Positions 45,281-55,960 of a stretch of 64,000 nucleotides of DNA are shown in pieces. A program made the translations under genes and the position numbers. The stretch covers positions 61,321,888 to 61,385,887 of the forward strand of contig NC_052020.1 in NCBI RefSeq assembly GCF_015832195.1. Reading direction: 5' to 3'. The number at the start of each line of letters is the position of its first letter. The stretch's first letter is position 1. The notes beneath the pieces are model-generated. The model saw only the letters and a list, made by a program, of their open reading frames with translations. It had not been told where the DNA came from and did no database searches. This DNA comes from Motacilla alba alba. Lineage: Eukaryota; Chordata; Aves; Passeriformes; Motacillidae.

Positions 45281-46281
45281 GGATTGGCGCTCCTGTGCTC
45301 TCAGAGCTTGCTCACAGTGAGCTGGGGTTTGGGTTCCCTTTTTTTTTTTTTTTTTTTGAGGAATTGTTTTAGAGCTCAGCTCCTGTTCCAAGCCAAGCCC
45401 AGACTGAGGGAGGTGAATTCTCTGGGAAGAGTGACCCCAGGTGAGGTCAGGGGCTCAACAGGAACAAACCCCAGCCCCTGTTTGGAGCAAATCATCCCTT
45501 TGTGAGCCCTCAGAATAAATCTGCAGATCCAGGGGATGCCAGGAGGGAAATCCTCACCGCGCTCTGGTTTTGCCTTTCTCAGTGACAGAACCATCCTCTG
45601 CCAACCAAATTCTCTGTTTGGTATTAAATTACTCATTAAGGACTCAGACTCAGACTCATTAAGGAATCCTAACAAATCAGGATTCCTTTGGAGGCAGCTG
45701 AATTCCATCCCTTGCCACTGGGATGAGGAATTTGACAGGAATGAGTGAGATTTTGAGGCTAAAGTAGGAGAACCCTGCTGTCTGTCATAAACTGGGCATT
45801 CAGATTTAAGGAATTGCCATCAGATCCCTGCAATTTTGGGAAAAACGAGTTCATTTATAATTTAAAGCCCACACCTGAGCACCACAAGATGCACTACAAA
45901 CATCTCTTCTCCTGCTCTCTGGCGACCACTGTGTCCTGCCTGTGCAGAAAAATTTTCCCTTGGAAGTCTTTCCATTGCTCCCGTGTCACTCCTGAACAAC
46001 GGGGACACCAAGGGAAGCAATTCCACAGAGGGAAGCCCCCCCCCAGCAGATTTGAAAGGAATGAAGGGAATGTCACATGAAATAGGGAGCAAATGGACTG
46101 CAGGGCTATGGGGGAGGCTCTGAGTGCTGGGACTCTGCTGGGTTTGTCCCCAAATCCACCTGGAGCAGCTCCAAGGGGCTGCAGCAGCCGTGCCTGCAGC
46201 CCAGAGCATTCCCAATCCCTGTGGGACCCCTCTGAGCTCGCTGGGACAGTGACAAAGCCACAGCTCAAAGCCCCAGGAATC
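45281..46281. other. Single-copy; T19 run
   Basis: A homopolymer T run lies at 45,339-45,357. GGACTCAGACTCAGACTCATT is a small 6-bp repeat near 45,640. No gene is seen. Confidence 0.45.
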
Positions 46282-46540
46282 TGAAAGCTGGGAAGGGGCT
46301 GGAGACCCAGAGTGGCTGAGGGAGCTGGGAAGGGGCTGGAGAATTCCTGAGGGAGCTGGGAAGGGGCTGGAGAATCCCTGAGGGAGCTGGGAAGGGGCTG
46401 GAGAATTCCTGAGGGAGCTGGGAAGGGGCTCAGCCTGGAGCAGAGGAGGCTCAGGGGGCCCTTGTGGCTCTGCACAGCTCCTGCCAGGAGGGCACAGCCG
46501 GGGGGGTCGGGCTCTGCTCCAGGGAACAACTTCAAGATTC
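46282..46540 (+). mobile_element. CR1 with 31-bp internal VNTR (copy 1)
   Basis: 46,287-46,434 holds about 4.5 units of 31 bp (GAGGGAGCTGGGAAGGGGCT then GGAGAATTCCT). Next come GGCTCAGCCTGGAGCAGAGG and the GGCACAGCCGGGGGGGTCGG block. The copy stops at about 46,540, before the 3' end. About 105 bp downstream of the VNTR is identical by eye to the copy at 47.9 kb. Confidence 0.88.
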
Positions 46541-46544
46541 AGAT

Positions 46545-46605
46545 TCACAGAATATTCCAGGTTGGAAGGGTCCCAAAAAGATTGAATCCAGCTCTTAAAT
46601 AAATG
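46545..46605 (-). mobile_element. CR1 3' end
   Basis: TTCACAGAATATTCCAGGTTGG and AAGGGTCCCAAAAAGATTG are the reversed CR1 3' end, head-on to the preceding copy. Confidence 0.65.
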
Positions 46606-46639
46606 GGCACTGAACCCACAACTTTGTTATTGGCAGCAG

Positions 46640-46857
46640 GTTGTGCCAGGGGAGGTTCACATGGGATATTTGGGGGGAAAAATCATGGAAAGGGTTATAA
46701 AGCAAAATGCTAAAAGCAGTGGTGGAGTCCCCATCCCTGGAAATGTCCAGAAAATGTGTGGATGTGGCACCTGGGGCCGAGGGTTTGTGGTGAACGTGGT
46801 TCTGGGCTGATGGGCTCGATCCTAATTCCAACCTTGACAATTCCATGGATTGGTTTT
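46640..46857 (+). mobile_element. CR1 3' end, other subfamily
   Basis: GGTGGAGTCCCCATCCCTGG, TGTGGATGTGGCACCTGGGG and CCAACCTTGACAATTCCATGG are the plus-strand 3' end also seen at 48,270-48,482. Confidence 0.8.
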
Positions 46858-47815
46858 ACAGAGGTGTGAAGGAGAAGTGTAAAAGGGCCACAGAGCACAG
46901 GGGTTCCAGATGAATTCCCTGCGGGCTCCTGGAGCTGCCTGAGGCTGCACCCTCTCCCCGAGGTGATAAATCAGCGTGGCTTTATCTCCAAACACAGCCA
47001 ACACCAAGCGCCCTGATAAGAGAAGGGATTTGTTTACTCCAAATGGATTTCTGCCACCGGGAAGGGAAATAAACGACCTGACAATTTTTTATATATATAA
47101 TACACCTGCTTTATCTCTGGGATTCATCTGGGGAAGCAAAAACTGCCTCGTAGGAAGCGATAATATTTATTTTCACCTCCCAACATCCTCAATGACAAAG
47201 AGGGACCTGTGTATTCACAGCCCAGATCCCGACTCCAGGGCTTTCTCATCCATCCCAGGATTTGGAAATTCGATTTGAGGCCATTTGTTCTCTGTGTGGA
47301 TCAAATTGGAAATAGCCTGGAACTGCAGGAGTGGGACAAAGCCAAAAGGCTCCAGGCTCTGTGAAGCTTTAACTGTGGGAAAGGAGATGCTGGGAGTCCT
47401 CTCCATGCAGGATCCAGTGGGATGCTCACTCCTTATTCAAGAACTCAATTTAAACCCTTTCAAATCAATCCCAGACACCTTTAAAGCAAATTTTGCCGAT
47501 GATTTGAGATGAGAGTCACTCACAGGGAGACTCCACAGGTGCTGCTCTGCTACCTGGGGACCTCTGAGAATAAAGAACGGGAAAATCCATCAGCTCCGAG
47601 ACTGCCTCGCTAAACTCAGGGAGGAAACAGCTGCGTGGGGAGAGGAGAGGGAATTGCAACCAAAAGCAAGGAAAGAAGGACAGGAAAATGTTTGTATCAA
47701 TGTGGCAGCAGGAGCAGGACAGTGACTGTCCCCTGGGCTGGCACTGCTGAGCCCCTCGAGGGCTGTGCCCAGTCCTGACCCCTCAGTTGAGGGAGGACTT
47801 TGGGGGGCTGGAGCA
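46858..47815. other. Single-copy; nothing recognised
   Basis: No repeat or coding feature is supported. An ATATATATAATA patch lies near 47,090. Confidence 0.45.
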
Positions 47816-48275
47816 GGGAGGGGAACAGAGCTGGGAAGGGCTGGAGAATTCCTGAGGGAGCTGGGAAGGGGCTGGGGAATTCCTGAGGGAGCTGGCAAGG
47901 GGCTGGAGAATTCCTGAGGGAGCTGGGAAGGGGCTCAGCCTGGAGCAGAGGAGGCTCAGGGGGCCCTTGTGGCTCTGCACAGCTCCTGCCAGGAGGGCAC
48001 AGCCGGGGGGGTCGGGCTCTGCTCCAGGGAACAGGGACAGGAGCAGAGGGAACGGCCTCAGGCTGGGCCAGGGCAGCTCAGGGTGGGCCCAGCAGGAATT
48101 TCCCCATGGAAAGGGGGCTCAGGCCTTGGCACTGCCCAGGGAGGGTTGCAGTGCCCATCCCTGCAGGTGTCCCCTGGAGGTGGCACTCAGAGCTCTGGGC
48201 TGGGGACAGGGTGGGCACTGGGCACAGCTGGGACTCTGCTCTTGGAGCTTTTCCAGCCTCAGTGATTCCGTGGTG
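47816..48275 (+). mobile_element. CR1 with 31-bp internal VNTR (copy 2), to its 3' end
   Basis: 3.5 VNTR units at 47,830-47,940 lead into the same downstream blocks as copy 1. The element then runs through GGCACTGCCCAGGGAGGG and GGTGGCACTCAGAGCTCTGGG to TTCCAGCCTCAGTGATTCC. It is the most complete copy of this subfamily in the window, about 460 bp. Confidence 0.9.
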
Positions 48276-48482
48276 TTTAGATTGGATATTTGGGAAAATT
48301 TCTTCCCTAAAAGGGTTCCCCAGCCCTGGCACAGGTACAGGGTGGAGTTCCCAAGCCTGGAGGGATTTAAATCCATGTGGATGTGGCACCTGGGGACACG
48401 GGGTAGTGGTAGCCTTGGCAAGGGAATGGTTGGATGAACTTTGAGGTCTTTTCCAACCTTCACGATTCCATGATTCCATGAA
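48276..48482 (+). mobile_element. CR1 3' end with ATTCCATG tail
   Basis: AATTTCTTCCCTAAAAGGGTT ... TTTGAGGTCTTTTCCAACC ends in ACGATTCCATGATTCCATGA, the classical CR1 8-bp-type tail and the clearest in the window. Confidence 0.92.
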
Positions 48483-48489
48483 TATCTGT

Positions 48490-48590
48490 CCTCTGGAGTG
48501 CCCATCCCTGGAGGTGCCCAAGGGATTCCTGGAGTTGGTACTGAGAGCTCTGGGCTGGGGACAAGGTGGGCACTGGGCACAGAGATTTTG
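48490..48590 (+). mobile_element. CR1 3' fragment
   Basis: GTGCCCATCCCTGGAGGTGC ... AGAGCTCTGGGCTGGGGACAA is a third consecutive plus-strand CR1 piece. It holds one copy of the sequence that is expanded 23-fold at 9.2 kb. Confidence 0.8.
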
Positions 48591-49306
48591 GGACAGAAAA
48601 TTGTCAACATTTGCTTATTTAAGTAGCAAAGTCTGGAGAAGTTCAGGGAAGATGTCATCCCACTTTTTTTCCCACAGGGGCCAGGGCTTGGGGGGCAGCT
48701 CCTGACTCCAGAGGGTCTCCAGTTCAGAAAGCATCTCTGCTCCCACCTTCCCTGTCTTTCAAACCCTTCCACGGGACAAGCTGACATTTTGGAGCTTCAC
48801 ATCAACGGATCCTGCTTAAAATTCCAGCTCAGCAGCCGAGTTGTGTTAGGAAACCTCGGGGTGGCTGTAGGATTGAAATGTGGGAAGCCGTCAGTGGAGC
48901 CCATCAAAGTGTTTACAACTGCAGCACTCGACCTCCAGCGGCAGAGGAATTGTTTTATCTCCTTTGCCAGGGCTTTGCTGCCCCTCGTTAAACGCGACAG
49001 AGCCCGGAATAACAAAACCAGACGGAGCACTTGTCATTTCCGTGACCTTTTTGCTCCCTGCCTGGGATGGGGCGATAAACGAGCGGCCCTGGGCATTCCC
49101 TGCTGCTTCCCAAGCGCGGGCAGAGCCTTCCCAGCCAGGCTGTGCTCCCGTGGCATCCCTGGCATCACAGATGCGAGCCGGAGTGGAACCCCGGACAGCA
49201 AACAGGGACCTGGAGCACGAAGCTGATAAAGGAAACTTCAGCTGACAAAGGAAACTCGGCTGTTCCGATGGCAAAGGCATCCTTGGACTGGGAGCAGGGG
49301 GATCTA
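48591..49306. other. Single-copy; nothing recognised
   Basis: No gene is supported. 48,860-49,090 is repeat-free with a few CpGs and could be conserved DNA. Confidence 0.4.
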
Positions 49307-49312
49307 GGCAAT

Positions 49313-50022
49313 TGTCCTAGTTTAGGGCAAATTTGGGAGAAAACCTGCAAAAGGAGGCCCCTCCAGAAAGCAAACCCACACAGCCCCTCCCTCCAACCAG
49401 TTCAGGAAGGATTCCTCGGAGAGAAGTGGAAAGAACCTGTTTATTTAACAGGCACAGCAGCCCCCAGCACACAGAATGAACAATACCAGATGATAACACT
49501 CCTTCACCACTCTGAAAAGGATGACAAATTCAGAAAGTCTCTCTTGGGGGGTGGTTGCTCTGTTGTCAGTCCCTCCGGCACTGGAGATGGCTGCTGCAGC
49601 CACGAGGTGCAAGCTCTCGGTGTTTCCAGGTCCCAGTCCAGAGCAGGTTCGAGTAGTTCCAAAAAGGGGAGGAAAAAAAAAGGAAAAAAAAAGAAAAAAA
49701 GAAAAAAAACAGTCCAGAGGAAAAAAAATTGGACTGCTTAGCTAAACTAGCTAATGAGCAGAAGCAGAAGCAAAAGCAAGAGCGAAGCAGGAGCAAGCAG
49801 AAGCCAGAGCAAGAGCAAAGCAAAAAGCCCAGCAAAAAGCAAAAGCCGCGCTATGCACACCCTGTCTCTGTGTCCCGCCAGCCGTGGGGGAGCAGGCTGA
49901 TAACAAAACCCAAAACAAAACATTCGCTCTTCAGAGCCAGTCTTGAAGGCACAGAACATAATATCCAGCATAAACAGAACACACAAATGGGGATACAAGC
50001 ATCATAACGTCACCCTAGGACA
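49313..50022 (-). mobile_element. LTR, 710 bp, 5-bp TSD GCAAT
   Basis: The ends are inverted TGTCCTAG...CTAGGACA (plus strand TGTCCTAG at 49,313 and CCTAGGACA ending at 50,022). They are flanked by GCAAT at 49,308-49,312 and 50,023-50,027. An inverted polyadenylation signal (TTTATT, 49,440-49,445) sets minus orientation. A purine-rich tract (about 49,668-49,850: A-runs, then AGCAGAAGC/AGCAAAAGC repeats) lies in the middle. Open frames over this tract (Lys-rich on plus, Leu/Cys/Phe-rich on minus) are low complexity. A 5-bp TSD is usual for ERVL-type elements; the family is inferred. There is no internal region. Confidence 0.85.
49668..49850. repeat. Purine-rich tract inside the LTR
   Basis: G/A-only sequence (A8-9 runs separated by G) is followed by AAGCAGAAGCAAAAGC-type 6-bp repeats and AGCAAAGCAAAAAGCCC. 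The strand asymmetry is nearly complete over the first part. Confidence 0.85.
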
Positions 50023-50159
50023 GCAATTCCTGCTCTCCCTGTCTGAGCTCCCTGCGAGGGAAAGGGCTGGATCCAGGCAGAGCTGGTGGGGTGGATGTGA
50101 TTAACAGTGAGGGCTATAAAGGGTGAAAATTGTGCTTCTTGGGCTGATTTGCCATTTCA

Positions 50160-50305
50160 GGGAACCACAGAATCCTCAAGGAAAGACCTCTTGGATCAAG
50201 TCCAGCATTGTTCCCAGTCCCACGTGTTCTACAGGCTCTCCATGCCATATCTCTACACTTTTTTTGAACATTTCCAGGGATGGAGACTCCACCACCTCAT
50301 TTGCT
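50160..50305 (-). mobile_element. CR1 fragment
   Basis: ACCACAGAATCCTCAAGGAAAG, TTGGATCAAGTCCAGCATTG and CATTTCCAGGGATGGAGACTCC are reversed CR1 blocks of the second subfamily. Confidence 0.7.
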
Positions 50306-50909
50306 CCAACTCCCAGAAACCCAGAGAGCTCCAGTGCTCCCAGAGCCCAAGGAATTCCCTCAGATTTGGGATGGAGGCAAACAGCGATGTCACCTTTCCC
50401 ACGCCAGCTCCAAACCCAAACCATTCCGACACTTGGGGAGTGAAGAGGGATCCTTTGCCAGTCTCTGAGAGCTCTCAGAGGAGTTTCCATGCCCAGGCAC
50501 TGCCCTTCCTGACAGGAGATCCTTCCAGACTCTTCCCAAAGAGCAGAACTCTCCGCGCGTGCGTCACAAAGGCTCCACAAGGCTCCAACTCTTCCACCCG
50601 ACTGTGCCGCTCTCCTTTGAACTTTTTTTAATGGATGCACTTAAAAATTCACCCCTTTGTGTCTCCTTCCTCATTAACTGTGCGAGGCTGAGCTTTTGTC
50701 TTGGCTCGGCGTGAATTCTTTGTGTGTGATCCCTGTGAGCTGGAGTCGGGCTGGCCCCGGATTCCTGATCCAATTATCCCATTGAGTTCCCTTCTGCTCC
50801 TCACGGGCCTCTTGTCTTCTTTACACGAGATTAAAAACACCCTGAAAGCCTGGCGCAAATCGGTTCGTGCATTGATACTGCCTCGGTCTGCCTAAATCCC
50901 TGTGCCTGA
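50306..50909. other. Single-copy; possible conserved patch
   Basis: 50,680-50,885 is free of repeats, has several CpGs, and includes GATCCAATTATCCCATTGAG. No gene is supported. Confidence 0.4.
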
Positions 50910-51355
50910 GGGGCTGGGAGAGCTGGGAATGTTCATCTGGAGAGGAGAAGGCTCCAGGCAGAGCTCAGAGCCCCTGGCAGGGCCTGAAGGGGCTCCAGGA
51001 GAGCTGCAGAGGGACTGGGGACAAGGATGGAGGGACAGGACACAGGGAATGGCTGCCAGTGCCAGAGGGCAGGGATGGATGGGAGATTGGGAATTGGGAA
51101 TTCCTGGCTGGGCTGGGATTGCCAGAGCAGCTGGGGCTGCCCCTGGATCCCTGGCAGTGTCCCAGGCCAGGCTGGACACTGGGACACCCTGGGACAGTGG
51201 GAGGTGTCCCTGCCATGGCAGGGGTGGGATGGGATGGGATGGGATGGGATGGGATGGGATGGGATGGGATGGGATGGGATGGGATGGGATGGGATGGGAT
51301 GGGATGGGATGGGATGGGATTTAAGGGGGTTGGGGTTTCCCACCCGGACCATTCC
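50910..51355 (+). mobile_element. CR1 3' fragment carrying (GGGAT)19
   Basis: It runs in the normal plus order from GGGAGAGCTGGGAATGTTCA to GGCAGGGGTGGGAT. The terminal block then resumes with TTTAAGGGGGTTGGGGTTTCC. The pentanucleotide run sits exactly at the GGGTGGGATTT of ordinary copies. All the long open frames here (up to 162 residues) are artefacts of the CR1 and the microsatellite. Confidence 0.92.
51226..51320. repeat. Perfect (GGGAT)19 microsatellite
   Basis: Nineteen uninterrupted GGGAT units cover 95 bp. The G-rich strand has GGG runs separated by only two bases, a strong G-quadruplex pattern. It grew from the GGGAT of the CR1 3' end. Confidence 0.98.
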
Positions 51356-52232
51356 AGGATTCCTCGGTCTTTCCCTGCTCCCTTCACGCTCTGGGCTTTG
51401 ATGAGGAGGAAAGTAAAGCACAGTTACAGCAAAGTGTGGGAACGAAAACTGATCAGCATCTTGATAAGGATGCTACCAGACAGAGGATTCATTCTGGACC
51501 TGCAGAACCAAGAACTGCCTGACTAATTCATTGATTAGAACAGAATCGATCGCAGCTTCCATGCCATGCCACAATAAATCCCACAGAACAGCAGGAGCTG
51601 TAAATGAACACCTGTTAATTGGGAATAAACCCCCCACACACCGCTGGGGCTGATCCCAAGCTTGCAGGGACTAAGGGAGACAACCTTTTTATTTTCTGAT
51701 TTTGGACAAGGTTTCCATGACCTCAGAAACATCAGGATTTAAATCCAGCATTTCACTGCTCTTTGGAAGGGTTTTGTTCCTTTGGAACTCAGATACCAAC
51801 AGCGAAAACAATGCTCATTAATCAGAGAAAAAATGATTTGCCAGGACTGCAGGGATTGCGGTGAATTTTAAATTTTCCAAGCCATATCTCTTAGTCCCTG
51901 AGAATTACAGCAGCAAATCGATTTGCTGTGATCGGGGGATCCATGGATTTGGTTCCTCCTGATCAAAGGAGCTCCAGGTATTTATTTACAGTTTGTTCCC
52001 ACAGTTTTTCTTAAAGGTGTAAACAGACTGAAAGCAAACTCAAGGAAGGCTGTGGTGAGTCCCAAGAGGAATTTGGTGGGGCTGGGGCTGTTCCAGGAGG
52101 ACAGGGGACCATTCCCTGTTTTCTGCAGTCAAAGGATTGGGACAGGTAGCTTTTAGGTTCCTTTGCAACCCTGCACTGATTGAGGAATGCTGCTGGTAAC
52201 GTCCATGACTCACTGAAAACTTCCAAAAACTT
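51356..52232. other. Single-copy, AT-rich; nothing recognised
   Basis: No repeat or coding feature supported. Confidence 0.45.
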
Positions 52233-52345
52233 TGCAAGGCCAGGCTGGACACTGGGGCTGGAGCAGCCTGGGACAGTGGGAGGTGTCCCTGCCATGGCAG
52301 GGGTGGCACTGGGTGGGCTTTAAGGTCCCTTCTGATACAACCCAA
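52233..52345 (+). mobile_element. CR1 3' end, strongly truncated
   Basis: GGCCAGGCTGGACACTGGGG ... GGCTTTAAGGTCCCTTCTGA is in plus order. Confidence 0.88.
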
Positions 52346-52722
52346 ATCTAAATCAATTCAGAGCCTGAAAAAGTTCTGATTTTATAACTTCTGAGCCTCT
52401 CTCCCAGAGCCCCGAGCTGCTGAGCCTCAAACATGCCCATTAATCAAAGCTCTTTCTTTATCTCCAGTCTGAGGTGCTGCAGATCTGCTGATCTGCTGAT
52501 TTGTGTGTCAGTTGCACCCAGCCCCAGGACCTCACGGGGCAGAACAACACCAGGAACGTGGCATGGAACAACTCAGGATGTGAACCTCAGCCCCGGGTTC
52601 CAGCTCCTTCTCTGCACTTCCCTGAGCCTGGCAGGGGTGCCACTGCCAGCAGCACTTGTGGTGTTTATCAGAACGAATAAAAATCTCCTCAAGGAACCCA
52701 GGACCCTCTTCTTCCATGGAAT
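52346..52722. other. Single-copy; nothing recognised
   Basis: No repeat or exon seen. Confidence 0.45.
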
Positions 52723-52945
52723 TGCAGAATCCCAGAATGGTTTGGGTGGGAAGGGACCTGAAATGCCACCCAGTGCCACCCCTGCCATGGCAGGGACACC
52801 TCCCACTGTCCCAGGGTGTCCCAGTGTCCAGCCTGGCCTTGGGCACTGCCAGGGATCCAGGGACAGCCCCAGCTGCTCTGGCAATCCCAGCCCAGCCAGG
52901 AATTCCCAGTTCCCAATCTCCCACCCATTCCTGCCCTCCTCCAGC
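52723..52945 (-). mobile_element. CR1 3' fragment
   Basis: AATCCCAGAATGGTTTGGGT ... CCAGCCTGGCCTTGGGCACTG ... CCAATCTCCCACCCATTCC is in reversed order. A 258-residue open frame crossing it is part repeat, part single-copy, with no domain. Confidence 0.9.
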
Positions 52946-53980
52946 TCCAAGCCTTTGGTGCTGGCAGCAGACAACACCTTCTGTCCTTCTGGCTGGGAGG
53001 ACAACTGGGAAAACCCTTCTGACCCGAGCGAGGTGGCAAAGGAGCCCAACCCTTCTGTGGTCCCTGGACACCGAGCAGAGCACACAAACAGCTTTTATTC
53101 CCCCCCTTCTCTCTCACTGAGATTTATTGTTTCAGGCAATGCCAATCCCAGCCCAGCACATCTGTGGAATGGAGCACATCTGGAAAACCTGGAGACGTTG
53201 GTGGGATGATGCACAGCGAGGGCCTCAGCCAGTGCAGAGCATGAGATGATGAACTGTGAGAGCATCCCTGGGTCAGCTCTTTCCATCTTTTAGGAGCAAT
53301 AAAAACCCCACTCCTAAAAAAAAAGAATGGTTTTCCTTCGTGGCCAAGCAGAGGAGGGAGCGGGGCTGATGGAGAGCAGCATCCAGAGGGGCTCCCCAAG
53401 TGCCGGGGATTTAGAGTGGCACTGGGGCTGAACTGGGAGGGAAGCTGTGGTTTGCCCCAAAAGCCTCCCCTGGTGCAGGGCCAAGGACCTTGGCCAGAGC
53501 CTGAGCTCAGGGTCCCTCCAGATCAGCGAGACCTGAGCCGGAGCAGCTGCAGCAGCCAGAGCTGCCCAGGGCCCTGCTGGCACACAGAACTCCCCTGGGG
53601 AGGCAGACAGGCTCCTGAGCAGCACAGAAACCTGGATTCAGCCATTCCAGAGGCACTGCCCAGCACTGAGCCCCAGCAGGATCTGTCCCTGTCGAGTAAT
53701 GCACCCCCAGGCTCCAAACCCCACTGCTCCCGAGGTTAAGGGACAAAGTCCCTGCAGGCACTCGGGGAACTCTGGAGTCCTGCCCCAGCACCTCATTCAT
53801 GGATTGAACACTGCTCTGACACCCTGCAGACAAACCCACGGGCACAGGGGCAATCATCCCAGACAGACCAACCCAACCAGTGCTTGTCCACTGCTCCACT
53901 CCATTTGCTCCCCTCATCAGCTCAATTGGTGCTTCAAACCCAGCAGGGCGGGAAATTGGAGCTGCTGGAGCCTGGCCAGA
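52946..53980. other. Single-copy, GC-richer; nothing recognised
   Basis: No repeat or exon is supported. The 300-residue minus open frame (53,507-54,409) ends in CR1 sequence and lacks any domain. Confidence 0.4.
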
Positions 53981-54237
53981 GGAGGCCATGGATGCTCCAA
54001 GGGCTGGAGCCAGGCTGGGAGAGCTGGGAATGCTCCCCTGGAGAAGAGAAGGCTCCAGGCAGAGCTCAGAGCCCCTGGCAGGGCCTGAAGGGGCTCCAGG
54101 AGAGCTGCAGAGGGACTGGGGACAAGGATGGAGGGACAGGAGCCAGGGAATGGCTCCCAGTGCCAGAGGGCAGGGATGGATGGGAGATTGGGAATTGGGA
54201 ATTCCTGGCTGGGCTGGGATTGCCAGAGCAGCTGGGG
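53981..54237 (+). mobile_element. CR1 body, 3'-truncated
   Basis: GGCTGGAGCCAGGCTGGGAG ... GCCAGAGCAGCTGGGG stops abruptly at 54,237. CR1s usually lose the 5' side, so a lost 3' end points to a later deletion or insertion. Confidence 0.85.
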
Positions 54238-54414
54238 CACCTGAGGCTCCTGAGCAGTTCTGCTGAGGTGAGGGAGCTGGAATATGGCTGGAACTGGGGA
54301 ACACGGAATGTGTCATGGAAAGGCAAACAGAACAGCTGCTGAGGCAAAGGCAACACCCGGGGTACAAGGGGGACAATGAATTCCTGGAAAAGTCAGTCTG
54401 ATGAGCCAAAAAAA

Positions 54415-54540
54415 AATTGGAGAAGAGAAGGCTCCAGGCAGAGCTCAGAGCCCCTGGCAGGGCCTGAAGGGGCTCCAGGAGAGCTGCAGAGGGACTGGGG
54501 ACAAGGCCTGCAGGGACAGGAGACAGGGAATGAGCCCTGA
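54415..54540 (+). mobile_element. CR1 body fragment, 3'-truncated
   Basis: TTGGAGAAGAGAAGGCTCCA ... GGGACAGGAGACAGGGAATG repeats the first part of the preceding copy almost exactly and also lacks a 3' end. A ~180-bp non-CR1 stretch separates them. Confidence 0.85.
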
Positions 54541-55512
54541 CACTCTCAGGGGTTTGAACCTTTCCATCCTTCCTTGTGTGCTCAGGTGGGACAATGTCCC
54601 TATTTTACCTCTCCAAGTTCCCTAATAATCCCAGGCGGTGGCAGATCCACGCTGCAGCATCCCAGGATTCCTGTTCCCTGTTTTATCACTGCAGGTAACC
54701 TGACATCTCTTCCTCTGGCACAGCTCAACAAGTGAGTCCTTTCCACAAGGTAAAATTCCTGCTTTTTTTCTCAGGGTACTAGTGAAAGATCAGCTCTCCC
54801 CAGTTATCCACCAGTTCTTATTCTTGGATAATTGAAATTTTCCTTCCTTGTGCTGGAGGTTGCTGTAGCCAGCCGAGTTTATCCCAGCCTGGACACCTCC
54901 CTGGCCTCTGCAGCAGGAGGGGGATTAAACATGGAATTGTACTGATGACCTCCAGTGACCGGAAAAAATTCCCCTAATGTGCCCAAAGCACAGAGGGCAG
55001 AATTTAAATGCTCATTTTCCCTTCACCACATCCCGTAAAAAGGATTTACCTTGAGCCTGACAATTAGGAAAGTGATTTCTCAGACTTGCTCATGATTTAG
55101 TCACCATCCATCCACTTCTCCCTCACCCCGTTGCCCCCGCAGATGAACCTTTCCTGGCTCATGCTCAGCATCACAAATATTTGTGGCAGAAAGAGAAAAA
55201 TCCCCCCAAAACGTTGTCTGTGGGAGGTGTGGGAGCTCAAGGGGCTGTTCTGTGCCCCTGTGGCTCTGGAGTCCATCATGGAGCTCCCTGCCCTGGGGCT
55301 GTGGGACTTTGCAAGCCTGGGTTGGATTTTAATGCAGGGGGATCTCACCCATGGGGACAAATTCCTGATGGGAGGGAGTGGAGGTGGCAGAGCCAGGCTC
55401 CTCTCAGTGCTGCCCGCTGCCAGGGCAGAGGCACAAATTAAATGATACAAAATTCAGTGTGAGCACAGTAAAACACATTTTCCCTGTGAGAGTGGGGGGA
55501 AATGAGCACAGG
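54541..55512. other. Single-copy; nothing recognised
   Basis: No repeat or exon supported. Confidence 0.45.
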
Positions 55513-55600
55513 AGAAGCTGGGGCAGCCCCTGGATCCCTGGAGTGCCCCAGGCCAGGCTGGACACTGGGGCTGGAGCAGCCAGTGGGAGGTGGCCCATAT
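55513..55600 (+). mobile_element. CR1 fragment abutting an AT array
   Basis: GGGGCAGCCCCTGGATCCCTG ... GGACACTGGGGCTGGAGCAG is cut at AGGTGGCCCATATATTATAT, where the AT microsatellite starts. Confidence 0.85.
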
Positions 55601-55960
55601 ATTATATGTAATATAATATAATGTAATACGATATAATATAATATAATATAATATAATATAATATAATATAATATAATATAATATAATATAATATAATATA
55701 ATATAATATAATATAATATAATATAATATAATATAATATAATATAATATAATATAATATAATATAATGTAATATAATATGATATAATATGATATAATATG
55801 ATATAATATAATATAATATAATATAATATAATATAATATAATATAATATAATATAATATAATATAATATAATATAATATAATATAATATAATATAATATA
55901 TATTATATATATTATATATTATATATATATTATATAATTATATTATATTATATTATGCTA
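55601..55960. repeat. (ATAAT)n microsatellite, ~300 bp
   Basis: An almost pure pentanucleotide ATAAT array, with ATGAT/GTAAT variants clustered at 55,613-55,630 and 55,765-55,800, and ATATATT-type decay on its right side. It sits in the TTAATATAATATAA segment that precedes the 3' end of the LTR family also seen at 37.4 and 62.5 kb. Confidence 0.95.

Noticed and set aside
49640..49665. GGTTCGAG motif as a tRNA T-arm
   Set aside because: No cloverleaf could be drawn around it and it lies inside an LTR.
49142..49745. Lys-rich and Leu/Cys/Phe-rich open frames
   Set aside because: They read the purine tract of an LTR on either strand; low complexity.
51226..51320. (GGGAT)n as an internal telomere repeat
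   Set aside because: The vertebrate telomere unit is TTAGGG. This is a 5-bp unit with a clear CR1 origin.
50933..51526. Open frames of 140-162 residues with GWDGM or IPSHP repeats
   Set aside because: They are CR1 plus (GGGAT)19 read in several frames at once.
53507..54409. 300-residue minus open frame, the longest outside tandem arrays apart from repeat-driven ones
   Set aside because: Half is CR1. The rest has no recognisable domain and no upstream or downstream exon signals.
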